Source: Tyto alba (Eukaryota; Chordata; Aves; Strigiformes; Tytonidae). Taken from it: DNA of 64,000 nt. Position numbers and translations under genes: made by a program. The notes under the pieces are model-generated. The model was not told the origin of the DNA. It ran no database searches and was given only the letters and a program-made list of their open reading frames with translations. Location of the stretch: NCBI RefSeq assembly GCF_018691265.1, contig NW_024881282.1:52583122-52647121 (forward strand). Reading direction: 5' to 3'. Within the stretch, counting starts at the first letter, position 1. Each line of letters starts with the position of its first letter. Shown piece after piece: positions 1 through 11,100 of this stretch.

Positions 1-294
1 GAAAAGCCAGGCTAGTTTTTTCCCCTTGTTTCCCCTCTTTTCCCTTCCTCCTCCTTTTTAATAAACAGACCAAGGCAAATCTTTGAACAACTCTTTCTCT
101 ACAGGTAAACACCACAGGTCATTTCCTTCAAGCATGTTATCTTCCTGAGATTAGACCTGGATTAATCTCTTCTTTAGACAAGTGACTTCCAACTCTTCGA
201 CAGAAACCTGAACAGCATAAAAAACCTGTTCTGGTCAAAATTACAGATCAGCTGGAAGTTCACATCCAGTCTCACAGGATTTCCTCTGCAGGAC

Positions 295-314
295 TGAATG
301 AATGAATGAATGAG
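295..314 (+). repeat. (GAAT)n microsatellite
   Basis: Short GAAT tandem run of about four to five units. Confidence 0.85.
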
Positions 315-994
315 AGCCATTTTATTTGTCAATTATGTTGTTTGCCTCCAGAGGATAATAGCCAAGCAAATTAATTAGTGAAAATAAGCCACAAAACCAT
401 CAAAACATTCAGGCAAAGCTTCACTCAAACTAACATGTTCAATGAAACTGAAACTTGGACTGGCAGCTCGGTGTTTTTACACTATTTGTTGATTCTACTG
501 ACAGCTTTAATCATTGCTGAGCTGACACTTCAATGGTACAAATGAGTAAATAAAACGTCAGTTTTGCTTACGATGACATTGAACATAACTGTTCAACCTT
601 GACAGGTCTATATTTGTAGACAAGAGAATCACTCCTTTAGACTTTCCTGCAAGAATAACACAGCTAAAATCTGCACAGCTACCACATACATGGCCTGTAA
701 CCAATAAAAATCAGTTATTTTTATTTGCAATTCTTTGACAAAAACTAATGGTGTCACTTTTTTTCCTCTAGTCACAAGGGCAGAGCAGCCACAATGTGCA
801 CACACCTCCAGATCTCGGAGCAAAAACCCCACCTCACCGAAACCGATGGGAGTCTCGCTATCAGCTCCTGTGGGCTCAGCGCTGGCTCTACGTTCAGTTC
901 TAAGGATTATGTGAAACTCCGCATTTTTCTGCGAAAAATCCTGTGTCAAAGAGGTTCTTTGTTTAAGGCATAACCTGAGTTGTCTGTCAAATGT

Positions 995-1105
995 GGGCCC
1001 CGATCCAGCAAAGCACTTAAGCACATGTGTATTGTTGTTGAAACCAACGGGACTACCACTCACATGCTTAAAGTCACGCGTGTGCTTAAGTGCTTTGCCG
1101 GCCTG
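995..1105. mobile_element. Palindromic MITE remnant (Chompy-like)
   Basis: Perfect 18-bp inverted arms (gcaaagcacttaagcaca at 1008-1025 and its complement at 1081-1098) lie inside a gggccccgatccagc start and a gccggcc end. From family knowledge, crocodilians, turtles and, as relics, birds carry palindromic MITEs beginning GGGCCCGATCC, including the Chompy family. The centre is shortened on the left side. The name is from recall. Confidence 0.7.
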
Positions 1106-2103
1106 AAGCCTTGCAGAAGTCCTTTATATCATGTTGATTTCAAAGCACATTTCGTTATTACATCACTATGCTGTTCTTGGCAGGGAATGAATTAATAAAT
1201 GAGACAAGGAGAGGTCCAGCAGGAGCTGCTGGGGGAGTGGGACACTGCATTCCTTTCAAAACAAGGTTGTGGCAATAAGTTTTCAGGAGACATGAATCAG
1301 CCACGTAGGCAGTTATAAATAATGGGGAGCAGCCAGCCTGGGTGACATACCACTGCACTATGTACATTACAAGAACGTATCAATACTGGGTACTGTGGCT
1401 TTAATCTTCCTACAGGCTTGGCATCCACCTACCCTCCAATTCCAACCAGAGTCTGGTTGGTGGGAGAATGTACTCACTCCTTTTCTCTGCATGGGATTTT
1501 AGTGCTTTTCCACAAGCTGGGATTGTATGTCTGGACAACAGCGCTGGCGTTTATGCCACATTATTGGCACGTAAGCGCTCTGCAGATATATTAAAGCCAA
1601 ACTGTTTCCCTGAGGACACAGGGTTGGGTGGAGAGCCATGCTCACTCTCAAAGCACCTGAGCTGAGCTCTCCCAGAGAGATCCTCTGCTGCATCCCAAAC
1701 CTGTGGCTGCACCTGTGTTGCTGTTTGAGTGCTGGGGTTAAATCTTAGCTTCTTTCATATGTACAGTTCCATCCAGATCATGCATTTTGGGAAACCCAGG
1801 AGCCCACCACCATGACATGCCTGTGCTACTTCTTGCCGGCAGCCAACCTCGCACCCTTTTGCTGGTGGGTTGCCTTGGCAGCCAGGTCCACGCCTGTTGG
1901 TGAGGACTCAGAGCCCACATTGCAGAGACCTCTGTGCCACCATGTCATGGCACTGTGCCCACACTGACACCTCACCTGGGCTTGCAAGGTGCCAATGGGA
2001 TCTGCAGGCAGTGTCTGCTTGGGTAGGGGTGGTGGCAAAAGCCACGCTCGTTCCTCCCCTTGGTAATGGTCATGTGAAGCCTATTTAGGAAGGGAGCAGC
2101 TAA

Positions 2104-2200
2104 ATGGAAAAGAAAGAGTACCTTGGGGAATAGGGCAGGAAAAAGAGGGCAGGTGTAGAGGGGACAAAGAAGGAGGAAGAAGAAGAGGAAGAAGGTAGCC
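2104..2200 (+). repeat. Purine-rich tract
   Basis: Roughly 100 bp are almost entirely A and G on the plus strand, including aggaggaagaagaagaggaa. Such homopurine runs can adopt triplex DNA. It is non-coding by all appearances. Confidence 0.7.
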
Positions 2201-3213
2201 AAGTATTGTTGTATGAAGGCGATGGCCTGGGAATAGCTGAAGGTCCCTCTTGGGACATCTCACCGGGGAACTACCAAAGTAAGGATGGGGGTGGTGGTGC
2301 AACCGTGCTTAGCCATGATGGCGAGAGCACATGCTCCGTGCTGCGGGAAAAGGGTGCCGGGGGCAGAAATCTGGGAATGGAAATTTGGTACCGCAAGACA
2401 CCTGGCCTGTTGTTATCTGGAAGAGGCATCAGTGCCCCTTTCGCTTTGCTGGGATTGAGTTAAATACAACTTGTATTGATCACATGAATGGAGGGAACAA
2501 CAGAAGCTATGGAGCTTTCAAAGTTATCTTCACACACAATAAAAAATAGACAAATAGCACAAGTCTAGTACTTGTTCCCTTGGAAAGTTTCTTCTAAGGA
2601 AGCCACTGTGCTACAGATACTGACAAGCAGCTGGAAGAAAAAACTTCCAGTACTGTGGAGGCCAGTGGGAAGAGGGGCCAAGCTCCCTGTCAGAGCCTCA
2701 GCTCCATATGCTTTTTCTGTGGAAAACTGCAAAAACTTGGTAGGAAGGACAAGGGATTTATTTATCATTTCATCTTGGAATTTTAGCAGTTTGGCCCCAT
2801 TTTTATTTTCTTGCACTCTTTTGATTTGTTTGCTTATTACTGATAGATTATTTTAATGCCATTCATGACCAGAATACAACAGATCACGTAATTAAATTTA
2901 AACAAAGTAAAACCAACTACGGTTTCCTAGTCTGAAAAGAGGCATGATTTAAATTATTTCCTTGAACTAGGACCCAATGTCCCCTTTGATGAAAGTTACA
3001 GGAAAGCTCTCAGCAGCAGATTAAACACACACAGCCAAGCTCACAACAGAGAAGGAGCACTCGCACACTTTCAAGAGGATGTTTTGCATCCTGTTATTCC
3101 TGTTATCATGGAGGCTAAGTTGCTGCTTTTCATGGGAAATCTCATTTGGAGATGAGCTATAATCATCTTTCCTGAGGCATACATTGCACAAGGCTGGGAC
3201 TTGATACAAAATG

Positions 3214-3280
3214 AGGACCTAATCCAAGGCCCCCTGCAACCAATGGTAAACTTGCTGTGATTTCTCTGGGATTTGGATCA
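3214..3280. mobile_element. Palindromic amniote MITE remnant
   Basis: The left end reads ggacctaatccaaggcccc and the right end gggatttggatcaat, imperfect inverted halves around a 30-bp centre containing caatgg. It resembles a worn palindromic repeat with GATCCAAAGCCC-type arms that I remember from turtle and crocodilian genomes. The arms have several mismatches, so it is old and immobile. Confidence 0.55.
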
Positions 3281-3449
3281 ATTTCTCTGCCTGTAATTGC
3301 TGATATAGGAGGAATGTTATTTTTGCTGCGGTACTTACATTAAGAATCAGAGCTATCATTTGATCAAGCTTGTTGCAATATGTTTGCTAGCAAGAGACTT
3401 AACTGTTTTGAGGGATTTAAATCTGCTGAGCCATCTGGGAAAGCAAAGA

Positions 3450-3504
3450 TAATGCAAAATGTAATTTTAATGTATGTAAATGTAATGCAAAATGTAATTT
3501 TAAT
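3450..3504 (+). repeat. Local 33-bp tandem duplication
   Basis: The 22-mer starting taatgcaaaatgtaatttta occurs exactly at 3450-3471 and again at 3483-3504, a period of 33 bp. Each copy carries ATGCAAAAT, close to the octamer bound by POU-domain factors. Confidence 0.85.
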
Positions 3505-5608
3505 CAATGTCAGAAGTGAACCACTTTTTACAATCTGATTCTTATCTACAATTCTTACAAATAATGTACTACAGCTTTTACATTTCTTGTTTTAGGACAG
3601 CTACTTCCCAATGATCTTCCCTTTAAAACCACTTCAGGAGGGAGGCAAGAAAAAGAAGAGCTTGTGACAATACACTGCAGGATACGCATTATGTTCCTGA
3701 CGCCTTGTCTCTGCGTGTGCTGTTCTGGTGCGGCTGTGGCTGTGCTGGGTAAGGAGTCAGCCCTCCAGCCTGGCCCCTGCGGTTCATCGCTGCCCTCCTG
3801 CAGAGGGCAACCCCAACAGATGGGCGTACCTAGCTTTTTTCTTAACTCTGCAGATCTCATTTTGAGGCATTGGGGTTCATGGTTAGCGTGGGTTTTTGTC
3901 TGGAGCATCTTTGGGAACACTCCCCAAGCAGGAGCTGCCTCCTGCAAGTGGTGAGGTCCTTGGTCTCATGTTATCATGCTTTGGCATCCCCAGGAGCTCC
4001 TTGGCTACGGGTTGCCTGCATGGGGCATTATCTACCCTGGAGATCGCTGGCAAGACCCACTCCAGCTGCTGTGGCTGCAGGCAGTGCTACGGTGATGGCC
4101 GCTGATCAAGCTGAGCCTGTGGTCAAAGGCAAAAGGTCAAAGACACCAACAAACTGCACCTTTTAAAAATCACTGAGATATCTAACACCTGACACCAGAG
4201 AAGAGTTAGATGTGAAAAAATCTCTTGGGATCCTCTCAGGGGTTTTACCCTGTGCATGAGTTGAGCCAAGCGGCTCTATTCAAGAAGGGTGCCTGGAAAC
4301 TAAGGCTAGAGGAAGGAAGCATTAATTTGGGTAGGGGATGTCAGTGCATGGACAGGCTGTGGGTAAAATTGACAACACCTCCCAGAAAGTATCAGTTCCT
4401 ATATAGCGGTAGAAACTGGGGAGGGCAGAGGTCTCCTGGAGAGAGGGGGTAGGGAAGGAAAATCCCGCAGTCTGCAAAGCACACCAAGGCAGGGAGCAGG
4501 GGAGCACCTGGTCACTATTTACCGCTTTCCTGTGCTCTTCTGCCCTCTGGTCTGTTTGGCTATGAGCAGTGATGGTGTTTATCACTTTTCAAAGATGGCA
4601 TTTTTTCTGCATGACACTATTTACTCTGGGTGTAGGAGGAGGTGACCCCCTGATTATCCTAAAGGACCAAAGGAGCAGAAAGTCAAGTTTCAAGCTATTG
4701 CTGTGACTTAAGAAACATGCAAGGCTTTTGCCTCTGGACATAATCAAGTCAATGTGTTCAGTATTGGTTTATGCTTAAAAAGCAAAGTAAAAGCAGATGA
4801 AGTGTATTTATAGGCTCATCAGCCAATGAATGGATGAAAGGGAAAAAGAAATTAATGGGAAAATGTCAGCCAGGATAGAGGAGGGACTCACTGTGAAGTT
4901 CATGTCCAGACCAACAATTTGGAGTTAATTCCAAGGACTGGGGTATCTTGATTTACAGTAGAAGAAAAATTGACACTTTATCAACTCTGAATTTAAAAAT
5001 AAACCAGTAAAAATAGCCTAGTGCGAAGGAGACCCTTTTGCCAGGTTACCTCAGGCTGGGAAAGGCTAAGGGGCACTTAGGTCTGGCGACTTGCAAATGT
5101 GTGGCTTTGATTTGAAGCACAAAATCTTAAATAAAAAAGGGAACATAGAAAGCAGTGTTACAACAGCAAAGCCTAGGCTCCTTTACACTTCCCAGCTTCA
5201 GATAAACCTGGGTATAACTCTGAGAACGATGAAGAGGAAAGAAAAGTGGAGGAGTAAAATACTGCTTCTCTCTGTCTTTGTGCTTTTCTGCTGTGCCGAG
5301 ATTGCTGCTTTTTGCGTAGGCAAAAATCTCATATTTAAAAGCTATTTTCGGCAACATGAAATACAGGGACAAGCAGAAAGAAACAACAGCCTTGTTAATT
5401 GAAATGTGAGGGCAGGCTAGTAACACAAGATATGATCACTGAACCATCCCTCTTTTAAAAATTATTTAGGGAGTTGAGAAGAAGACTTTACATTTCATAA
5501 AAATCTCATTGTCTGATCTAGTCCAGTACTTAAGAGGAAGGGATATGAGGAAAGCAGCATAATGAAACCCAGCCCAAGGAGGCCAGACTAGAACAAAGGA
5601 GTTGCTGT

Positions 5609-5812
5609 TGATTTTGTGTCAAGCTTTGCCATGGTTTGACTGTGTGATCTGGAGCAAGTCTTTACATCCGTGCTGCCATCAAAGGTGTGATTGCAGCTCA
5701 TATAATCATGCCCTAGAGCTCTCTTTGCATCAGTTTAGCCATCTGTACCAGAGCCATCGTACACTTTTACCTCTTTTAAGGGCTGTAGCAATGACTGACG
5801 TAATCCAAGTTT
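5609..5812 (+). mobile_element. MIR-like CORE-SINE remnant with internal insertion
   Basis: The segment gactgtgtgatctggagcaa at 5639 matches the conserved MIR core (tgtgtgacct..ggcaagt). The later tttgcatcagtttagccatc and tacctcttttaagggctgta match the next conserved MIR blocks in order. About 60 bp of unrelated sequence (near 5666-5725) separates them. It is an ancient retroposon, as expected in any amniote. Confidence 0.6.
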
Positions 5813-7617
5813 GCAAAAGCTTTTGTGGTCTTCTGGTGAAACGCATGGAAATGCGAGTCACTGTAATATTTCTGCTCGTTGAGCCTACTGATAGAGGCAT
5901 GTGTCTTGCCGCTGGAGGAATCCTTTAATAAAACAAAATCCATTGCTCATCCACTTTCTTCTGGCTGCAAAACTATTGCTGTGAATTGGCACATGCTTAA
6001 AAATGTAAGCCAGAGCACAGAACTGGGCAATAGTACACATATATATGTTCTTGGCAGTGCCTTGATGCAGATCATGACCATGATCTGTTTAGTGGATGTA
6101 TATTATTTAATGGTCTCAGCCGGTGTTGATTTAAAAAAGAACAAATTGGAGTATTTGTGCTCAAATGGCAACTAAGGGAAGATGACTCAAAACCAAACTG
6201 TTCCCTTAATTCCAGTACATCTCAGGACTAGAAACAGCCACTTGAAAAGTCTTTAAATGAGCCTGAGTGGAATTTTCACACTGGCGTTCCTGATACAATT
6301 CATGTTGCAGAAAAGTAATAACGGAGAACACATGCACAATAGAGGCTCAGTGCACAAAGCTTGTAATGTGTAATTTGCAAGGAATATTTCTTTAAAAATG
6401 TAGAGCAGGAGTATCACTTATCGTTCCCACATGGAACAAGTGGTGAAAAGGTTGTGGAAATCATTTTTATTGTTATCATATGTTTTTCCTAAATGTTGCT
6501 ATAGGAGTAAACTTTTTTTGGTATTACTTACAATATGCTATTGTTTGACATCCAACATTACACTTGTGTTTGAATAGCTTACCCTTGTAGCATCCTTCTT
6601 TTCCTTTGTTGATTAAGTCTGAGATAAATATACCATTGTTTTCATGAAAACTTAAAAACTATTCAGTCTCCTGCTGGGTGACTGAGTATTAAAAGAATGA
6701 CAGGAGTGATCTTAGTGGAATAACCCACTCAGACAGTTGCTCTGTGGACTGAAGGATCTGGATTTGTCACGCTGATCTAGTTTCCTTCAATATCTGTGCC
6801 CTAGGATGGTGCACCCAGCTCCTGGAGACACTGGCTAACCGTACGACTCCTGCTGCTACCCAACTCCATCACGGCGGAAGAATGCAGTCTGCAGTCTGAA
6901 GCAGATCTACAGGATTTGGGGATGGGTAAAACTTCTTACAGTTGGTTTTGTTTGACTTGTGTGGTCAAAATGAATCATTGTGGGTCTTCTGTGAAAGCTG
7001 ATCAAGGAGGTTCTGCAGAAAAATGTAAGTCGCTTGCAGAATGTTTTTCAAGTTTTAGGAAAATGCAACTTAGAGATGTAAGGGAGTAGGTAGTTTTCAA
7101 TGTTCCATTTTTATGGTTTTCAGAGGAGTACCTGAAGTTTCAGAAAAAGAAATACATATAGTCTGGTTTTTTTTCTCAGAATATCTAATTTTCTGACCAT
7201 ATATTGACACTTCCATGTGAAAGACATACCAGGTCACAGTTTTATCCTGTGTGAAAAAGCTGCAATAAGCCAGGCAGACATCCTCCACTATGTCCTATCT
7301 GCCAAGAAAATGTTGAGTTCTACTTATGTTGATGGATATATGATACTTAACTATATTTTGAAATACATTCACCTCTATCAAAAGTTAAGAGGTCTGGGAC
7401 CACCTGACACAACTCTTCTTCACTCTCTCAACGTGAGAACCAAAAGTGCTTTTCTTATGTGTAAAGAGATGCAATGCATAAGTACAAAGATGAACAAACA
7501 TTAAGATATCTACATATAAAAGTCTCAGTGTTTTAAAAGCTCGGTGAATCCCCAAGGGCTTTAGAAGAGACTGGGGCTCTCAAGACGCTGGTGGGCTCAC
7601 CGGATGAGGTACAGTGT

Positions 7618-8192
7618 CAAGATTATTACAGAATCACAGGATGATTGAGGTGGGAAGGGACCTCTGGAGGTCATCTTGTCCAATCCCTCTGCCAAGCAGG
7701 GCCACTGAGAACAGGTTATCCAGGACTGTGTTCAGAAGGCTTCTGAATATCTCCAAGGACGGAGACTTTGTAACCTCTTTGGACAACCTGTGCCAGTGCT
7801 TTGTCACCTTCACAGTGAAAAAGTGTTTCCTCATGTTCAGGAGGAACCTCCTGTGTTTCAGTTTTTGTCCATTGCCTCTAGTTCTGTCACTGGGCACCAC
7901 TGAAAAGAGCGTGGCTCTGTCTTCCTTGCACTCTCCCTTCAGGTATTTACATACACTGATAAGATCCCCCCCAAGCCTTCTCTTCTCCAGGCTGAACAGT
8001 CTCAGCTCTCCCAGCCTTTCCCCACAGGAGAAATGTTCCTGTCTCTTCATCACCTTTGTGGCCCTTTGTTGAACTCTCTTCACTATGTTCATGTCTCTCT
8101 TTTACTGGCAGCCCAGATCTTGACACAGTGATCCAGGTGTGGCCTCACCAGTGTTGAGGGAAAGGATCAGCTCCCTTGACCTGCTGGCAATA
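7618..8192 (-). mobile_element. CR1 LINE fragment, 5'-truncated
   Basis: On the plus strand this starts attacagaatcacagg, the complement of the short terminal ATTCTRT-type repeat of avian CR1, and continues with the familiar gtgggaagggacctctgg and cttctcttctccaggctgaa segments. It ends near cttgacctgctggcaat. The element therefore runs on the minus strand, with its 3' end near 7618 and its 5' end lost near 8192. Minus-strand 7634-8092 is still open for 152 codons and encodes the C-terminal end of the CR1 reverse transcriptase protein (ORF2), past the catalytic region (for example [18 protein letters not shown]). The endonuclease and catalytic reverse-transcriptase parts are missing, so it is dead. 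CR1 is the dominant LINE of birds and other reptiles. Confidence 0.93.
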
Positions 8193-11100
8193 GGAGGCAT
8201 TTATTACCATCAATGTCCCTTTGGACATAATTCAGTATCTAGAAGGTCTGCAGTGTTTTAGTGTTCTCACAGTCATCTAATATTCTACTTTGGTGTCCTG
8301 ATCTCACCTACAAAAAAAGCTTATCCTGGATCCAATGATACTTGGACAACCAAGTCCACCACTGTCAAAAGAAATGCCTATTAATCTAGAAAACTTAATC
8401 AGGGAGGGCAAAAAGGAAAGCAGGATTTCTAGAGAATTTTCTAGGGGAATCCTAGCCTATGCAAGCAAGATGGGCAGCACCCATCATTCACAAAAAAATT
8501 GAGTCCTTGATTGCTCAACAATGGGTCAGGACACCCACTGGTGGAGCACAACTGGGACTGCTCCAGGCTGGAACCTGCCACAGTCTCCTGGACACTGGGT
8601 TGGTGCAAGGCCTAGAAAACTTCAAAAAATTGACCCTGCTGGAAAGAGCAAGTGGAGGTCTGGTAATAAGTATTTTCACTGGTCATCTCAGAGAGAGGCA
8701 ATGCAAGCCAAAGGAGAGAGCGACCTGCTGCATGGCCCTGCTGAGGCCTTTTTACCCCTCTAGCCCTCCTTCTCCCTTCTCACACCTTCCTTGCCAAGTG
8801 TCTGTATGAAATCCTTACTGCCTACTGTGCCAGCGTGATGCAGAGTTTCACCTGGTATCACCTGTATTTGCTACTACGCAGTATTTCTTTGTAGACCAGT
8901 CCTGGTAATACAAAAACTGCAAAATAGCAGGAAAAATTCCCTGGGAACTACCCTGAGACTGCTGCTCCTCCTCTTTAAGGGGCACAAAATAACTTCATTT
9001 TGGGGCCAGTGACACAGAAATCCACATCTCTGTAGAAGGAGTTTGCCATTAACTGTGAATTACATGCTGCTCTCTGCTATGTGGGATAGAGTCCATGAAA
9101 AAAGGGCCGAAAACCTGCCTGAGCCTGCAATCACATTACAAATAGCTTCACGTCGTGCCCTCTGAGGTGTGCTGTGGATATTTTACCAGAAAAGCAGCCC
9201 CTTGTGTTGAAGTGTATTGATTCAATAAATGTACATCAGCCTTTAAAGGCAACTTGCTTCCAAATAATGGTGCCTAATGTCAAAAATATATGTTGTGTAG
9301 TTTACGTCAAGTTTTCATCTCATTTTCAGTAACCATTTAAACAGAAATGTTTCATTTTAGGTAAATGTTAACATTATGTTAAGCTGTATTCTACTTCTGT
9401 GTACTAACAAAGGTCATGAATAGAGTAATAAGTGTTTGAGGTTTGCAGGATTGCTTTGATGTAAATTCTATTTGCCACTGGTATTCTCCATTTACCACAT
9501 ATATCCCTGGAGAATGGCTTGCCTGCATAGCTCATAAATTTGTTATAAATCATAATGCTTCTATTACATCATTCCAAAACCATGTCCGAAACCAGGACAC
9601 CAACCTATCCAAGCTAAAAGCACAATGTGAATTTTTTTTTTTTTCTCTTATGTGAAATTTCCAGTTTGGTGGCATATCTGTTGTATAATAAATTCCAGAC
9701 AGTCATTCTTTCATGGTATATCTAACGTCTGCATTTTGGACCCCATCTATTTGATTATTGAAAACTGTGGGATTTTGCCAGCAGTTACAGCAGGACCAGA
9801 ACTGGGTCCTCTCTGTATCTAAACTGCCTTTGTTGGAGCAGCATGCTGGTTTGGAACCAGCTTCTAATGAGAATGTATCTGGAGCTGCAAACATCAGATG
9901 TGCTAACTGTCTGCTGAAATGCTGGTTTTGGTGCCAGCAATAAGTGTTGCGTTTCTAATTCAATGCTGTTTGTTTTCTCTTATGATTTAGTGCCACAAAA
10001 TTCATCTGTTACACTTTGTAACAATGGCAAATGATGCAAATGTTGGCTTACGCTGAACAGCTCTGCAATCTGGCAAAGTAAATCAGTGATGCACTGGATT
10101 TCTGTTAGGTTTCTGCTATTCATACTTTCACTCCAGAATAGGGAAAGGAAAAAATTGATGTGATTTTATGTCACAGCAATGCTAGGTATTAAATCTTGTT
10201 GAAAGATAAGCCTGTTAGCCAAGTAAACTGTAGAGTGTAAGCTGCCATTTGCAAGCATTTTTATGCATGTTAGTCTCCACTCCACTGCATTCAGTGGAAT
10301 TATCCATGTGCATTCAGTTATTCAGTTGTGTGCCTGTAGTATTGGGACTTTGGTAGGAAGCAGAAAGCTGAGATAAAACTGCTGTTTTATAACACTCAGA
10401 AATACTTTAGCTTAAGAATAGAAAATGCATCGAAGTCATAGTAATCATGTTCTCTACTTATGACCAGGAGCATAATTTGGTGCTTACAGTCAGTCTACCT
10501 GTTTTCTGTTTATCTCTGATAAAGATATAATGACAAATAAAACTAAAACTGACTGAATAATGAAATTGTGTTAACAGGACGTTCTCTAAAAGTGAGCAGA
10601 TACAACAAAACTTGCATCTTTCATCAAGATTTTTATACAACTTATCAAGAAACAAAATGGGATTTTGTGAGGCTTAGTTGTTTTGGGTGGTAAAATGGCG
10701 GAAATCTTTTCACAATGCTATTTATAAACATGTGTTCTGAAAAAAAGTTGAAATATTACTTTTTCATTTGTTCGTCTCTGCTCGTCTCATTCAGCCCATT
10801 CACTGCAAATGCAGCAGCATTCAGAATCAAAAAGTGGGACAAGCTGCCTCAGGGAGTGAAACTAGGAAAAAAACTACGATGAAGGAACCAAAAGTGTGTA
10901 AAAGGCAAAGTTTTTTAATTAATATTTTGGTCTTGTGAGATGTCCAGGAATGTGCAAGGTCTAGAGCCCTTTCGGGTTTCAAGAGGAGGGCAGGTTTGAG
11001 AGGGATTTCTGGAGATGACGGTCTTGGCAATGCAGCCATCAGCAGAAGGCTGCCTGCGCCCAAGGGTTTTCCAGTGGACCCAGAGAAGGGACACAACAAA

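Larger units (their letters stand above)
1..7617. other. Intergenic sequence, distal 3' side of HMGA2
   Basis: No coding exon is recognisable. All open frames are short, overlap one another on both strands and have no conserved motif. Apart from the two MITE remnants, the MIR-like SINE, the purine tract and the duplication at 3450, I see unique sequence only. Confidence 0.7.
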
